From: Marasmius tenuissimus
Taxonomy: Eukaryota; Basidiomycota; Agaricomycetes; Agaricales; Marasmiaceae
Assembly (NCBI GenBank): GCA_029532415.1
Contig: JAQOTA010000046.1
Location: 186,001-250,000, forward strand
DNA: 64,000 nucleotides
Direction of reading: 5' to 3'
The notes below the pieces were generated by a model. That model was not told where the DNA came from. It ran no database searches and saw only the letters and a list, made by a program, of their open reading frames with translations. A program made the translations under genes and the position numbers. Shown here one piece after another: positions 1 to 12,400 of this stretch. Within the stretch, counting starts at the first letter, position 1. Each line of letters opens with the position of its first letter.

Positions 1-37
1 CGCGTTTGAACTAGCTACATGGGAGCAATTAGTTCTT

Positions 38-1506
38 CAACCCAGGCCGATATGATGGGGTAAATTCGGGAACCATCCCGATCGAAGATCTACATATCGA
101 AATCGTCACTGTCCGGTGCATAGCTTGGATGTGCTTTTTTCACTCACCCGCCAAAGTATGAAGCCGGAGACCAAGAGTGTGATGACCAGAAGATCCAAGG
201 AGTCGCATGCCGATCTCCGTTTTTTGCGGTAGATAAGCACGTCGGTAGTATCCAGCGTTGATACCCCGACAGCAACATAATAAAACTGGTCGTTAGTCCC
301 GCCCTAGACATAGTTGAGCACGGTACTGTTGTATTCGGATTCAATGGCGCTCACCGAAACACAAAGCATATCCCCCCATTCCTGTGGGAGTTCCAGTGCC
401 TCCGCGACGTCCCCCGTTCCAGCATCGATAATGAGCGCCTTATGAGAGTCACCCATACCGACTAAGATACGTTCGGAGTCCTCAATGAAACCGAAAATCG
501 TGGAAGGGCCATGGAGACGAGGGGTGTTGTTCCACTGAACCGTGCCGAATGGTCGTGACTTGAGGTTGGAGAGAAGAAGACGCCATATCCCGTCGCCCGT
601 GTGGACGACGAGGTTATTTCCTGCCAGGATTCCGTGTCCCCTACTATCAAGTTGAGATACCCATTTGTTACCGCATAAAGATGTATCTCTCACATGTGCA
701 GGAGTCTAATAGACTTGACATAAAGACAATCTCCGTCTCTGTCGAAGGTGAGACTGTGATCACGATGGCTCAGCGAACGAAGAAAACCAAGTCTAGAGAA
801 GACTTACATATCGCCATCCGTCGTAAAGACGTTCAAGTTCCGATATGCATCAAACGATAACGATTTACAGTAACCATTCGAGCCCATTGAGGCCATGAAG
901 TCGCGAGTGAGAGTTCCGGACGCTGATAGACGCCAAACTGACACTCCATCATCATGTACGGTGGCAATATAGGCGCAATCTCCGGCAGCGACTTGGGGCT
1001 TAAAGACTTTTACCGCCATCCGAGAAGCTTCAGGTGCGGAATCATCAGGAGCGAAATCGTTGACGACTGCCCGGGCCATGGGTACGAGTTCCTCAAGGTC
1101 ACGAATGTTATTACAATAGCTCCCTCACAATTAATTCGGAGGACTCACCGCTCGACGGCGACCATTCATCATCAGGCATACCAAGTCCCCGTCGTCGAGT
1201 CCAAGTACAAGGACGTGCCTTTCGATGCTCTCAAAGAACAACCACGCTGAATCCGCAGAGGGATCTCCCCCCACTCGAGAAGCGTACCTCCTCGGGACAG
1301 TCAGTCGAGTGGATCTATCAACATCCCAAACTATCAACCCATTGTCTCCTTGAGGAGTGATGAGTGGACCCCTTCGTACAAAGAGTAGGAGAAAACGTAC
1401 CGTTGTAAGCTAGATATTTCGCGTTCACAGAAAATGAGAGCGATCTCAGAGTAGGAGAACCCCCGAGTATGTGTCGAAGTTGATATTGAGATCGAGGAGG
1501 AGACAT
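38..1506 (-). CDS. WD40-like repeat protein with C-terminal membrane segment (paralogue 1)
   Basis: Multi-exon minus-strand gene; the start is the ATG at 1506-1504. Exons with WD40-like strand patterns lie at about 1506-1400, 1320-1140, 1130-820 and 690-355 (for example SAWLFFESIERHVLVLGLDDG and YIATVHDDGVSVW). A 51-bp intron at 304-354 (GTGAGC...CTAG) removes an apparent stop and joins the propeller part to a membrane segment at about 200-150 (core LDLLVITLLVSGFILW), preceded by basic RKKRRS. The end is uncertain: a stop lies at 106-108, or, after a further GTGAGT...TAG intron, near 38. Exon order, the position of the membrane-proximal intron and the motif before the membrane segment match the gene at 6119-7884, so the two are paralogues. 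Probably a membrane-anchored beta-propeller; function and orientation are unknown. Confidence 0.6.
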
Positions 1507-1821
1507 TGTTGAGGACGTGCGAGAGGTTCAGGAGAAAGAAAGACTGAAGAGATAACCATAGCGTGACGAGGTGAAGGACGCAATGTGAAAGAACAAAGGA
1601 ACGCACGACGCCACGAGGTACCTCGTGGTCGGTAATATCCGACTCTGGATCAGTCAAGCATTCAATCACACGCTCAGTCGCTATGCTCACAGTGCAAAGA
1701 CTCTTTTTTTCGTTCAGGCGTTGATGATACAGATAGCTAGTTAGCGGATAGCAAGAAGAAAAGACAGCATGGTGGACAGCACAATACACAACCAAAAATA
1801 CAAACAGTTTTACACTGCTCG

Positions 1822-3937
1822 TTAGTCGATACGGTGGGGTAAGATAGGTGGTCGGCCAAACTTGTTGTAGAACTCCTGACAATAGAACCTCGTCGCCCAA
1901 CCTTCCATCTCCTCGACCTCGTTGTCGGAGAATGTTCTTTTAGACAAGAACCTATCCGCATAAGCGCCTCCGGGCCATTGCTTCATGACGTGGCACAATT
2001 GTCGAAAGTATTGTTCCCGATCTCGGAGTTTCGCTGCAGCTAGTCCATGACTGGCGTTTTCTAAGCTGACCTCGGTAGGGGCTACCACTCCGGTGGGGAA
2101 GCACGACTGAACCTCTGGGTTGAAAGTAGTGTTATCCCCGACCCCGTAGGATGCATGGCCAATTTGGTGAAGTGCGCGGTCAAGAGCGTACAGCTCAAAT
2201 CTGAAATTCAACTCGAAAAGTTCCCAGACAATCTCCTTGACCAAGCGCGTTTCTGAGAGCTGCCCGATTTCGTATCGTTCTCCATTCCAAGTGAAGAAGT
2301 GCGAGTCGTTTTTCCTCAGCGACAAGCCGTAAAATTCCAGACATTGCCCAAGAAGCTCTTGAACAGTTTCGCGTTGTTGAGCCATTGGCGTGCCCGATTT
2401 GGCAACGTGATCGTCGGTGGTTCCAAGGAAGATGCGCCATTGTTTTGCAGACCATGCGCTAGATGCCAAACACGGTTTCATGCAAGTGCGGAAGATCAGG
2501 ACGTCCCGGAACCGCAACCAATTGCGAAGTAGACGCTCCCGTTTTTCTCGAGGAGGGTATAGGATCATCCCTGGATCTGGAAAAGCATAACCTCCATTCA
2601 CCACCTCTTGTTTGGTGGGCCGCCGAGTCTTATCAATGGAAGCTAGCGCCTCAACCCAAATGTCAGGAATATCCGGGGAGCATGGGCCCCGTATCTCTGC
2701 AAACTTGTTTCGTTCCACGTGCGGTTGTGGATTGGCTTTGGCTTTCCCCCGGGCATCTGCGAAGACATCGTAAGCATATTCAGATTGACAGAGACAACAT
2801 GTCCTACAAGGTTCATAACGTTCATGGCGTTGTCGTTTCGAATGATTCCTGGATGAGCCCACGGAAGATGAAGGGGTGGAGGAAGGTTTGAGAGAGTTCT
2901 CGGTAGCCGGCACGTTGAACGGATCGTTCGTATAGTTGACAATCGACATTCCGAAAGTTTCGACTGCCACGGCTCTCTCGAGGTCTCGGAGCTGCCCGTG
3001 ATATATCACCTCCTTTTTGTGCGACATGATCTCGTCCAAGCAGATATTCGTGGTCTCTGGAGTGAGAGGTTCAACTTGGTAATCGACGCGGGTTGTTGCG
3101 TGATGCTCGGATGAACGAACAAGCCAGAAAGGAAGGTTCGCTTTGAAGAAGAATTCACAGTCTTTGACAGCTGTGAGGAACGCTCCCATAGTCACCGCAG
3201 CATTGGCACGGGAAAGCTCCGTTGACTGGGAACAGCCATTCATGATCGGTAGGTATATCTCTACCCAATCCAGAGCACCCAGCAACTCTAGATACCAACG
3301 TTGGAAGAAAGACCAGAGTTGACGCGAACGATGAAGGGGTAAAGGCATGGTGGCCAAATGGCGAAGACTTCGTTCGAGTTGGCCATTAAGGGCGGTTATC
3401 AAGGTATTGATTTGCCGAGGCGACTCTAAAGAGGATCGATAGTTCGACACACGTTCGCAAAGAAGGTTGCAGTCGCGCTCATACGGCAAAAGGTGTTCTT
3501 TTGACCATCGACCGAGACCCTTTACTGCGCCATCAACTTCCTGGACAAAAGCTTCTGGAGGAAGCGCATCCCACCACTTCGTCAATGGGTTCTCCGGATT
3601 CGAGGGTCTGCGGGGTATGGCGGCCCAATGGCAACGATCATGGATGAACGGTTGGGGATACAGGATGGGATCTTCAGCTCCGAGACGGTAGTCCTGACGA
3701 ATGAAAACTTCTCGAGGCCCGACCAGTGGTCTGTAGAGGGTGAAGGAGTATGGAGAGGTCACAAAGTATTTCCCTCCTTCAACCCATGCTCCGGCCTGTC
3801 CGTCGATTGCTTGGTAAGGCTTGAGGGCTTTGCATATATGACGATAAGTTTCAACGATGGCATGAGGGTTCCGGGTACTTACTATCGAAGCCCTTGGTGT
3901 TGACCACTAAGAGCGACTCGACACTCCCAGAGGACAT
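1822..3937 (-). CDS. Unknown 686-aa protein
   Basis: Two exons: 3883-3937 and 1822-3827, split by a 55-bp GTAAGT...CAAAG intron, giving one open frame of 687 codons including the stop. The ATG at 3937-3935 starts MSSGSVESLLVVNTKGFD. The long exon has aromatic-rich stretches (WWDALPPEAFVQEVDG, RYEIGQLSETRLVKEIVWEL), a Ser-rich basic linker near the middle followed by CRTCCLCQSEY, which could bind a metal, and a C-terminal part rich in Tyr, Phe and Arg. No catalytic motif, signal peptide or membrane segment is seen. I do not recognise a named domain; from memory it resembles lineage-specific agaricomycete hypothetical proteins. The continuous long ORF and good splice sites make it a real gene. 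Confidence 0.7.
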
Positions 3938-4590
3938 ATCGGAGTAGCTATCAATACAAATGTTATCAGTTGAGCTCAATCAGGGGGGTCATGCACATGA
4001 TTGGGAGTACCTAAGACTCTATGAAGCCTCTATGAAGCCTACACCCGAAAATGATGAGCTACCGTCCCGCGTTCAAATTCACGACACAGAAGGTAGAGCG
4101 ATAGTGAGGGACATTAGTCACCAGATGTGCGGGCGGATTTGAACCAGCCCATACCGGAAGGCAGACAGCCAGACCAGTGCTCTCCCTCCCCTCTACGCGA
4201 CTCACCGTTCTTGGTTATCGGAGAGTAAGCAAAAAGGTGGCTGCGAGAGGATATTGAAACTTACAATTTCTTGAATATCAGTATGAACTCAGGTTTTGTG
4301 TGTCTAAGGCAGGAAGCTGGCACGGTTTGATGATTGGTCGAGGGGAGAAGTTGCAAGAGATCACGTAATCGAATTGCTCAGTCGCGCGCTTGATCATGCA
4401 CATGCGGGACGCGTCGTACTTTGATGCTCTCATACAGTACCTCTCGGAATTCTATCATTCTGGACTGACTAAATGCATTCAAGTGTCATCTTGACCAAAG
4501 CTAAATTCGGGTTGCTGACTACCTGTGGTGCGCTACGAGCTGCAGCGATAAATCGAGGTCTATGTACTTGTAAATTACCCTAAGATTTGA
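3938..4590. other. Intergenic stretch, no supported gene
   Basis: Only short ORFs are present. On the minus strand near 4120-4205 there is a tRNA-like T-arm followed by poor stem pairing, which I reject as a tRNA. The segment separates the start of the 686-aa gene from the stop of the tail-anchored gene, so it contains a promoter on one side and a terminator on the other. Confidence 0.4.
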
Positions 4591-5840
4591 CTATTGCAGC
4601 AAAAAGTAATATATAACGAGACCGATCAAAGGACAGGCGAGAATTAGCGGGAAAGTGCGTTCAAGGAGGGGCGGGGAATGCATGATTGTAGGATGATCAG
4701 TGGATGTGGTGTTAGTTTCACAGGTCCCGTATCTCTTCTGCTTCGTTGTTTCTTCATCTGCGAGGTACCTGGGGGAGATGGATCAGTCAGATCAGAACAG
4801 ACCGTTGACGTCGAGCTACTGACCTGGCTGCCTCTTCGTCGTCAGACCCTAATGGTACCATCTCTATGAGACCTTTCTGCATGATATCCAGGTAACTCGC
4901 TCGAAAAAGTTGAGGAGCCAGATGGGGTGGCGGCTTGTGTTTCTTCACAATCCCACTCCGTACTCGCCGTTTCCTCTTCCTGCCTTTCTTGCTAAAGACC
5001 GAGGGCTCGGCTTCTGGAGCGTCGTCCACACCGTCAAGCACTCGCCGAAAGCCTTCGTGCCTAAAGTCGACCTCGTGGACATAGGTCACATCCTCTTCCA
5101 AGTCTTCGTCGTATCCGTTTTCCTCGTCAGACATTCCTGCTGCAGTCAAAGCGTCCACAGAGCAGAGGATAAATCCCCAACGCTCCTCTTCTTCTTCACG
5201 GCCATCCGCTCGACATTTTCTATGCATTGTAGCAGCAATCCGCATGCGTCTGTGATACTTCTACTTTACTTATTAATTGTAAGATCGATCATGTCAAAGA
5301 TCAAGCTCACCTTGTATCGACCACTCGAACTCCTTTCCACCTCAGTCTGAGTATCAGAACGCTCCCCTTCCTTTGATTCCTTCTCCCTTCGTTGGTGACT
5401 TTCCAGCAGGAGAGCGTGAATCCGTTTTGCAAAAAAGCCGTGCCAAAACCCTTCGTTTTTCTCGAGGTGCGCAAACTCATGGTTCATGGAGATGATTGAC
5501 CTCGCCTTCGAGGTCAAGCGATAGATCAGCTCCTTGTTCCAATGCGATGCCCTCATGTCCTTGGGAGATCCTCCCGTCAAGTCGAGGCATTCGGAAGTAG
5601 TGGTAGGCCCATGGACTTTGGGCTGCTGTTGGAAGAGTTCAAGACGCTCCTTGGAGATTCCACGGTGTGTTGGTTCATGGGTCAACGCTGACGCGAGAAT
5701 CTGGCGTCCAAAGTGCTGTCTCAAGCTGAGTTGTTGGTTAGAAGATTTTTGGGAACGGGAAGGCATACGTTCGCGTCCATCCTGGCGATCTTGGCATCGT
5801 CAGAGATAGAGGGAGGTGTAAATTGAGATTGGTCGCTCAT
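4591..5840 (-). CDS. Unknown 363-aa protein with C-terminal tail anchor
   Basis: Four exons fit one frame: 5769-5840, 5311-5715, 4824-5260 and 4591-4768, with GTATGC...ACAG, GTGAGC...TAG and GTCAGT...CAG introns; 364 codons including the stop. The start ATG is 5840-5838 (MSDQSQFTPPSISDD). The middle is charged, with an acidic run (DEENGYDEDLEEDV) and a basic run (KKGRKRKRRVRSG). The last exon ends in about 20 hydrophobic residues (FPLILACPLIGLVIYYFLLQ) directly before the stop, a classical tail-anchor arrangement. This segment appears only if the last intron is removed; an unspliced reading ends at 4787. No enzyme motif is seen. A tail-anchored cytosol-facing protein is inferred; its membrane and job are unknown. 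Confidence 0.65.
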
Positions 5841-6118
5841 GGGCGAAGAAGGAAAGGAGGCTCAGAGATACAGATTCCGCCGCTTACTTACGACAGTCAT
5901 GATGTAATTCAGACAGACCGTGGTCCCCGAGGCGTGAGGCATACTGGGAGAGTTTAGTAGAGTCAATGAGTAGACTGATTGATGTCCATAATAATTATAG
6001 TACTCTATGCGAGCAATGCAAGCGCGTCTAGCGATAGCGATGCTGGAAGTGCATTAAATAAATGGAAAGAAAATACTATAGGAAAAGAACTAGTGGTGAA
6101 AACGGGAGCTCCGGCCCT

Positions 6119-7884
6119 TCAAATATCGTCCTCCCACTCTTCTCCAGATACGACGTCAGCTACAGCAATATTGTCCTTGAAGGTCGCACTCAACCGTGAC
6201 TGAAGATAATTGTCGTAAGCGTCTTGAGACCGGGCATCGTCCGCCTCATCCTCTATCACCACTGAGTGCAGCTTGCGCTCTCGCGCTAACAACTCCGCGA
6301 TCCTCTGCCGAATCTCGTCACGTTCACTGGTGTCCTTTACGATGCTGTGAGTAGCCGATGGAGTTCGGGCGATAAATGTTGGTCTCGTAGGTCGGGAAAT
6401 GGGCGATCTGCTGGGAGGAAAGATGACAGACGCATAGGCTCTCGGAGGGCCTCCAGAGCGTGGGGGAGGAGGAGGGGGGGGGGTTGAGCTGGCGATGCAA
6501 ATACAGATCCCCAGTAGCGCGAGGAAGCTGATGAGGACATATAGGAGTATTTTGGAGCCAGGAAGTCTGAAGGCACTGCGTGTCCTCCGCCGGAACAGCA
6601 AGACATCTGACTCCGTCTCAGCGCCCGACCCGGCAATCGCTACGTAGACCCATTCATCGTTTTCGTATGCCTGAACGTGGAATGAATTGTATTGTATGAT
6701 GTGGAAAGAAATGACAGCTCACCGCAACCGTTTGAACCAGCCCGCCTTTCCGGTAGACGAGCCTCTGCTTTATTTGAGAGCGACCAAGATCATACACCAC
6801 GGCATGGCCAGCGTCAGTACCAGCAACCACACCGTCTCCACAATCGATGAATGCCAACTGTTTTGGAAAGAGTACGAGTGCTGGCGATGAAACATCCAGC
6901 TTTCGTACGCGCTTGAGCGTAGAGAAAGAAAAGACCTGACAATCTTTGCACGTGGACACGACGAAATGGTCCAGTCCCTTGTGGAAGGCGACATTTCCAC
7001 TGTTTGTGCAGTCAGCTCACTGATACATGCGCAGCAAGTGCGAGACGTACATCCGTTCCAAGCCTGTGCTTTTCCGCCATGAAACTGCACCACTGTGTCC
7101 GTCTAACAAAGCCCTAAAGCGAGCCGGCATCAAGGTTTAGCATACTGAAAGGGCGGACAAGAGGATGGACGACTCACACGTCGCCTCCAGCATAGCCGAA
7201 CACACATATGTCCCGTCTCTTATCGAACTTAACAGACTTGGGGTGAATGGTGGCTTCAAGAATCGTCGTGAAGACGTTGGCGAAGTTTCCGCTTGAGGAG
7301 AGCGTGCACACTGTCACGGACTTGTCGGCGTGTGAGATGAGAACATATGCAGTGTGGGGATTTGAACTTCCAGCCAGTCGACGCTTGATAAATTTCTCGT
7401 AGACTTCCATGCAAATTATCTGTGAGCTGGTTGTGCTGGGTAGAGTCTTACTGAGAATCTCGAACGACTAAAGGACCAATGAAGGTTTGAGTATCTACGG
7501 CCGGGATAGATATGAATGGCTACTCACGACTGTTGCTTCGTTCCACTTCCACGCTGTAAGTGCCCCATCTAGTCCTCCGAGCAATAGAACATGTTGCTCT
7601 CCATTCTCAAAGAACACCCATTGCGACGTTGTGAATATACGGCTGGCGTCCATTGGATTGGGTGAAGAGAACCCAATTGGTATAGACACACGAGCACCAT
7701 TTTCGATATCCCATACAGACACGCCGCAGTAGCCTGAGGTTACGATTAAAGCCGTACATAAATGTCTGATTTTTGACATACCTGTAGCAACCATAAATCT
7801 CCCTCCGAGTGAAAACGATAAAGACAGCACAGCGTCCTTGAGTCCAGGGAAGGTAGCATACGGCGTGAATCGAGAGGAGAACAT
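6119..7884 (-). CDS. WD40-like repeat protein with membrane segment and Pro-rich tail (paralogue 2)
   Basis: Minus-strand gene of about seven exons. The ATG at 7884-7882 begins MFSSRFTPYATFPGLKD; a reading from 7941 would need a TTG start. Exons 7782-7884, 7733-7528 and 7467-7178 fit in phase, and later exons run through VSWRKSTGLE and HFVVSTCKDCQVFSF to the stop at 6119. The propeller-like repeats (CGVSVWDIENG, LGGLDGALTAWKW) are followed by RRRTRS, a membrane segment near 6560-6500 (ILLYVLISFLALLGICICIA), a run of prolines, and about 100 polar residues that include a charged helix. Same architecture as the gene at 38-1506. Probably a single-pass membrane protein with a beta-propeller head; ligand unknown. 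Confidence 0.65.
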
Positions 7885-8336
7885 AACGATGGATTGGTGG
7901 ATGACAGGCAGAAGTTTTTGAGAAGTGAGATGAGTGCTCAATGAGATAGCAAGAGGAAAGTGTTTCGAGGCAAGTGTTCCGACGGGAGATGCAAGGGGAT
8001 TTTAAAGGAATTTGGTGGACCTCAGAGGCTCAAAGGGATGTGACTGGGCTCGTCGCAACAGTGTCAAAGGAATAAAGACGTTTCCAAACAACCTTTCCGC
8101 TTTAAAGGCGTACGACTCATCGTTACGATGAAACAAAGGGGAGGATTAAGAATGGAGGGTAAAAGCACAAGTGGGATTGAAGCGGGATTGAGGTCTCGGA
8201 CTTGATCAGGTCACGTGGGGGAGGCTCAAAGGGAGAGGCTCAAGGGGAGTACGATTTTCATTTAAAGGTCCTTCTATGCCCATGAATTAGTTTCTGCACC
8301 TCTCCACCGTCCTCTTTTCACTCGATCCTCTCTGCC

Positions 8337-9383
8337 ATGTCTCTCAGAATCCCATGTATCGAGCACATGGAAATGTTTTCGACCCCTCATCGTACAACTG
8401 CTGGTGGAGTTACCCGCTCTCTCAGACTGTCTCGCCGCAGTTCGCCTTATCCTAATCTCAGCCCTGACCGTCGAGCGACGCCACCTCCCCAACCTGTTCC
8501 CACTCGTCGAACACGTTCACCTATACCTCCCAACTCAGGTGCGCCAACGAGCGTTGAGTCCGGTACCTCGTCGAACAGTCCTAGTACCCCGACCGAAGAA
8601 GTCGACGAAAGACCACCTGGACGTGAATCAGAAGTAGCAGGTCCTGATCAAGGATCTGGGAGGGAGGAGGGCGATGAACACAACGGGAGGGATGACTTCG
8701 ATGACATTGCGAGAATGGCCGTAAGTACTCGATCACCTTTCCGTCTACGCTCGGCGATCCTCACCCACGACAGGCTTCGGGATCACGCTCGGGAAATGAT
8801 GCGGTCGGTGCAATCGGAAGGGTTCAAATTTTTGAAGATGAAGATGCATCGCCGTCCACCATTCCCAAGCCACCAGGAGAGGGCGGACGACCGCGGGGTG
8901 GAGGTTATAATGTGGAGTGCGCATTGAAGTGGCCCCCTGGGAAGTATGGAGAGGTATATGTGAGTTGTGGTGCTCCCAGGATGTAGAGGAGGCACTGATT
9001 GAAAGTAAATCGACTAGGCCTTCGTCAAGGAGCAAGTTAAGGAACACCTGGACTGTAACGTGCCGCCGTCCGAACAGCCAAAAAAACTGCTCGACAAGAT
9101 TCGAGATATTGTAAGCACACGTCCCGACTCGACAATCACAATCACGGTTCTCATTCATTGCTTCCAGTCTGTCGAGAAATATCGGTGGCTTGTTCAATAT
9201 AAGGACGTCTGGCCTGTCTACGATATTATCCGATCTTGTCTTAAATATCAGAAGTCATCCGATATAAAGAAACGACGAGAGGCTGCACTCGCCAAGATTC
9301 TTGCGCAGGCGCAGAATCCTGGGCAGGAGGAAGATGTTGTGGCGCCCAAGAAAGTGAATCGAACAAGGAGGCATAATGCTTGA
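8337..9383 (+). CDS. Unknown 290-aa protein
   Basis: Four exons in phase: 8337-8720, 8774-8953, 9018-9110 and 9168-9383 (introns GTAAGT...ACAG, GTATAT...CTAG, GTAAGC...CCAG), 291 codons including the stop. The N-terminal third is disordered, rich in Pro, Ser, Thr and Arg. The C-terminal half is compact and probably helical: LKWPPGKYGE, then KEQVKEHLDCNVPP, then EKYRWLVQYKDVWPVYDIIR, ending in a basic tail. This C-terminal part is the conserved-looking part; I do not recognise a named family. It lies tail to tail with the transposase at 9477-13681, with only 93 bp between, so it could be a passenger of that element, but nothing proves it. Confidence 0.65.
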
Positions 9384-9476
9384 GGATGTATTCAATTAAG
9401 TAGATCCTATGACGATGACTGTTTCTTCTCTGATACGAACCATAACGATGCGAGGTCAATCCTATGGGAGGTGATA

Positions 9477-12400
9477 TCAAGATTGTCCCAAAAATGTGAT
9501 TCTATTGAAACTCACCTTGTTCCGCCGGAGGACCACAGCATCACCGGAAGGTAGCTCCCACTTCACCGCATGGCCAACTACTTGCGATACCGATACTATT
9601 TCTGGTTGCTCCGCAAACGAAGCAGAGACCAATCGCGCCTCGAATCCGTGTTCCCAGAACGAGCTAAAGGAATCCGACGATCTTCCGTGAGGCGTGTTCC
9701 TTCGCACAACCATCTTTAGCTCGTCTTGCACTTCAACAATATATTCGACGCGGCCAGCAATCCACCTTCCCTCGTGGTCGTCCGTTGGGTAAAAGCATAC
9801 GTTACTGTTCTCTTCCCTTCGAAGAACAGTTGTGATAAGGCAATCCCTAACGTTGAGCTGAGAGTATGACTTCTTGGGCCGAGAAGAGAAGAGCGCTGAT
9901 ATAGTTGATGGAAGTTTCCTCACATCGTTTTCAACGTCCTCTGTCGTCTCGCTGTCCGACGCGCCCGGAGAGCCGAACGTATACCCGTAGGCGTCGTTGA
10001 TGAGTTCAATGCATGTGCGAAACAGCCCAGGGCGATCCTGTGAGATCAACCATTGGCGTAGTCCAGCCCCTTTACAGTATGAGTGTAAAAGTGTGCTCTC
10101 GAATTGACCTGCAATTACCACGATTAGACCCCTCTTCTTGGCGAAGCTTTGATATTACTCACCAGACTTGTGGTTGTGTGGAACTTTCTGAAGCTTGCCG
10201 ACTAGTCTCTCGCCCGAATAACACCAAAAATTGTGAACTGATCCATAGAGCTCCATGAATTCGAAGATATGGAATATAAGATGATGGCTTGGGATCGCCA
10301 TTCCGGGAAAGGTTGTCTTGAGACATTCGATATGGCGACGCCAGCACTCTCGAAAGCGAAGACGATCTTGCAGGGTCGGTCTGCGCTTCACCATGTTCAG
10401 GATTGCACAAGTCAGAAACATGGCTGTGTCGAGTGTCTCTGCCATCTTGTCCACATTGCCCGCATTGATGGGAGAGTCCTTTCCCCAGAGGCTGAGAAGA
10501 GCCAACGGAACGTAGATCTCGAACAAGACGCGCCAGTTATCCGCTTTCAAGGTACCCGCCTTTGGTAAACCAACGGTGGGTGGCGGCTTGATAATGCCAC
10601 GGGGAACCACGACCTCCTCCAAGGCCTGATGGATGCGTTCCAGAACCTTGACCGAGTTAATGGTAGGCCATGGTAGCGCATTCAGAGGCTTGTTGCGTCT
10701 CTTTCGTGAGGTATCAGAGCCATCACCTAGCCGAAAGATAAACAAAGAGGCACCTACCCAAGCAATCAGATTTTCAATCATATCCTCCTTCGTTATCGGC
10801 TCCGCTGGCAGACAATCGAGGTCAACGCAAACGTACTTCAGAGAGTCCTTTGATCGCATCTTGAGTTTCGCATAGAGTCCCATTCGTCCATGAAAGTCAC
10901 TCGGTTGGCAGAGATGACGATGGATATGACCTATGCCCACAGCCGTTTGGTAGGACATTTTTCGCTTCAGCTCCGCAAAAATTCTTTCTTTTTGCGTTGG
11001 AGTGAGCGAGACGCTACCTCGCGATACCCCCATTTGAGCTTCTCCTGCGTGACCAGATGGCTCACCCGGTCTCCCTCTGGAATAAGTTGAGAAGTTCGGC
11101 CAAAAGAATTCATCCTCTATCACTTGTGAGAGACGCTGTTTGGAAGTCTGAGTCACGGGCAGTTACACACACGAGAGGCTACTCACCCAGTCAATTAGAA
11201 CTTCAGCTAGCGCAGCTCTGGTAAAGCGACGTTTGTGTTGCTCAAAAGTAAGGTGAGAGAGCTCTGTAACTGTATCGTCCGAGAACGCCAGAAGGACGGA
11301 GCACGCAGAGAACAACGCTAACCACTTGTAATTCTGCAGCGTCTTTTGCGAGGCCTGTCCCGTGTCAGACTTTCTTTTGGACAGAAGTCTTTGGATCCCA
11401 TTGAGTTGTTTCTTGGACTTCTCGTCACCCTCGATCTTCTCCCTCAAAAACACCTTCCGTTCATCCCACCATTGACGGATGTTGTCGGACGGGATATTCC
11501 ATGTCAATGAAAACAAACTTTCTAATTCAGTTTCCTCCTCGCCGCCCTCTGGATCCCATGTCCCGATAGACGACAGCGGGGGAGGAAGCACAAAGTCGTG
11601 ATAGAACGCTATCTGGGACACCTCTATGTCGTCTTCGTCGTCCTGGCCATCCTTTGGATTGGTTGGGTTCTCTAGCCCCAACGGGCCGCACCAAAACGAC
11701 CGAAGAGCCCGAAGGAGCCCGGCATGCATTGGGTCCACCGCTACCTGAGTCGAGGTGCGCCAGTAGGACAAACGATTGAACTCCGAGGCGCGAGCTCCGT
11801 AGAGTTTTTCGATGGCGGTCCGTTCTGAATGAGTGGTGGCATCCATCCACCTCTGACATCCGTCCCTAAACCGACTATCAGCAGCAGGCCTCCATGCCTC
11901 GTAATCGGTGCGAAGCAGATTTCGTTTGTGCCACACATCGCAAACATGGCAAAAGACGTGGGATGTAACGTCCATGTGGCCTGCGAATGGACGAGCGGCC
12001 TTGAAATCTGTGATAAGAATGGCCAAGGCAGTTCTTTCAACGCGTGCGTACGGAGGCGAGGTTGCGGGTCCGCCATATCCATGTACTCGAACCCCATGTG
12101 TATATCCATGCAACAGGTCGTTCATGAGGGGCTTTACGAAATGTCGATGTTGAGCCTCTTTGGAGTTGGGTTCGTCAGGCCCTTGGATTAAGCCCGGGAC
12201 ATAGACGTAGGCAGGGTCATTTCGGATGGTCAGAGGGAGGTTGAGGCAGAACAGAGCCATGGCGCCTGTCTTCGATGACTTCCCGCCGATCCGATTTCCC
12301 TCGACGTTGAAGAAGTCTGCCCACAGTGCAAAGCACCACCGGCCTTCTCCCTCTCTCTCTGTGACGAAAAGCTCCCCACGAGGCCCTTTCATTTCGCGAT

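Noticed and set aside
304..354. Apparent in-frame stop in the first WD40-like gene
   Set aside because: It falls inside a 51-bp GTGAGC...CTAG intron; splicing joins the frame to the membrane segment in the same way as in the paralogue.
4120..4205. Possible tRNA on the minus strand (GGTTCAAATCC T-arm)
   Set aside because: The T-loop word is good, but the T-stem has a mismatch, the acceptor stem pairs at only about four of seven positions, and the anticodon loop would need an odd insert.
10269..12191. Plus-strand ORFs of 65-120 codons
   Set aside because: They are antisense shadows of the transposase exons.
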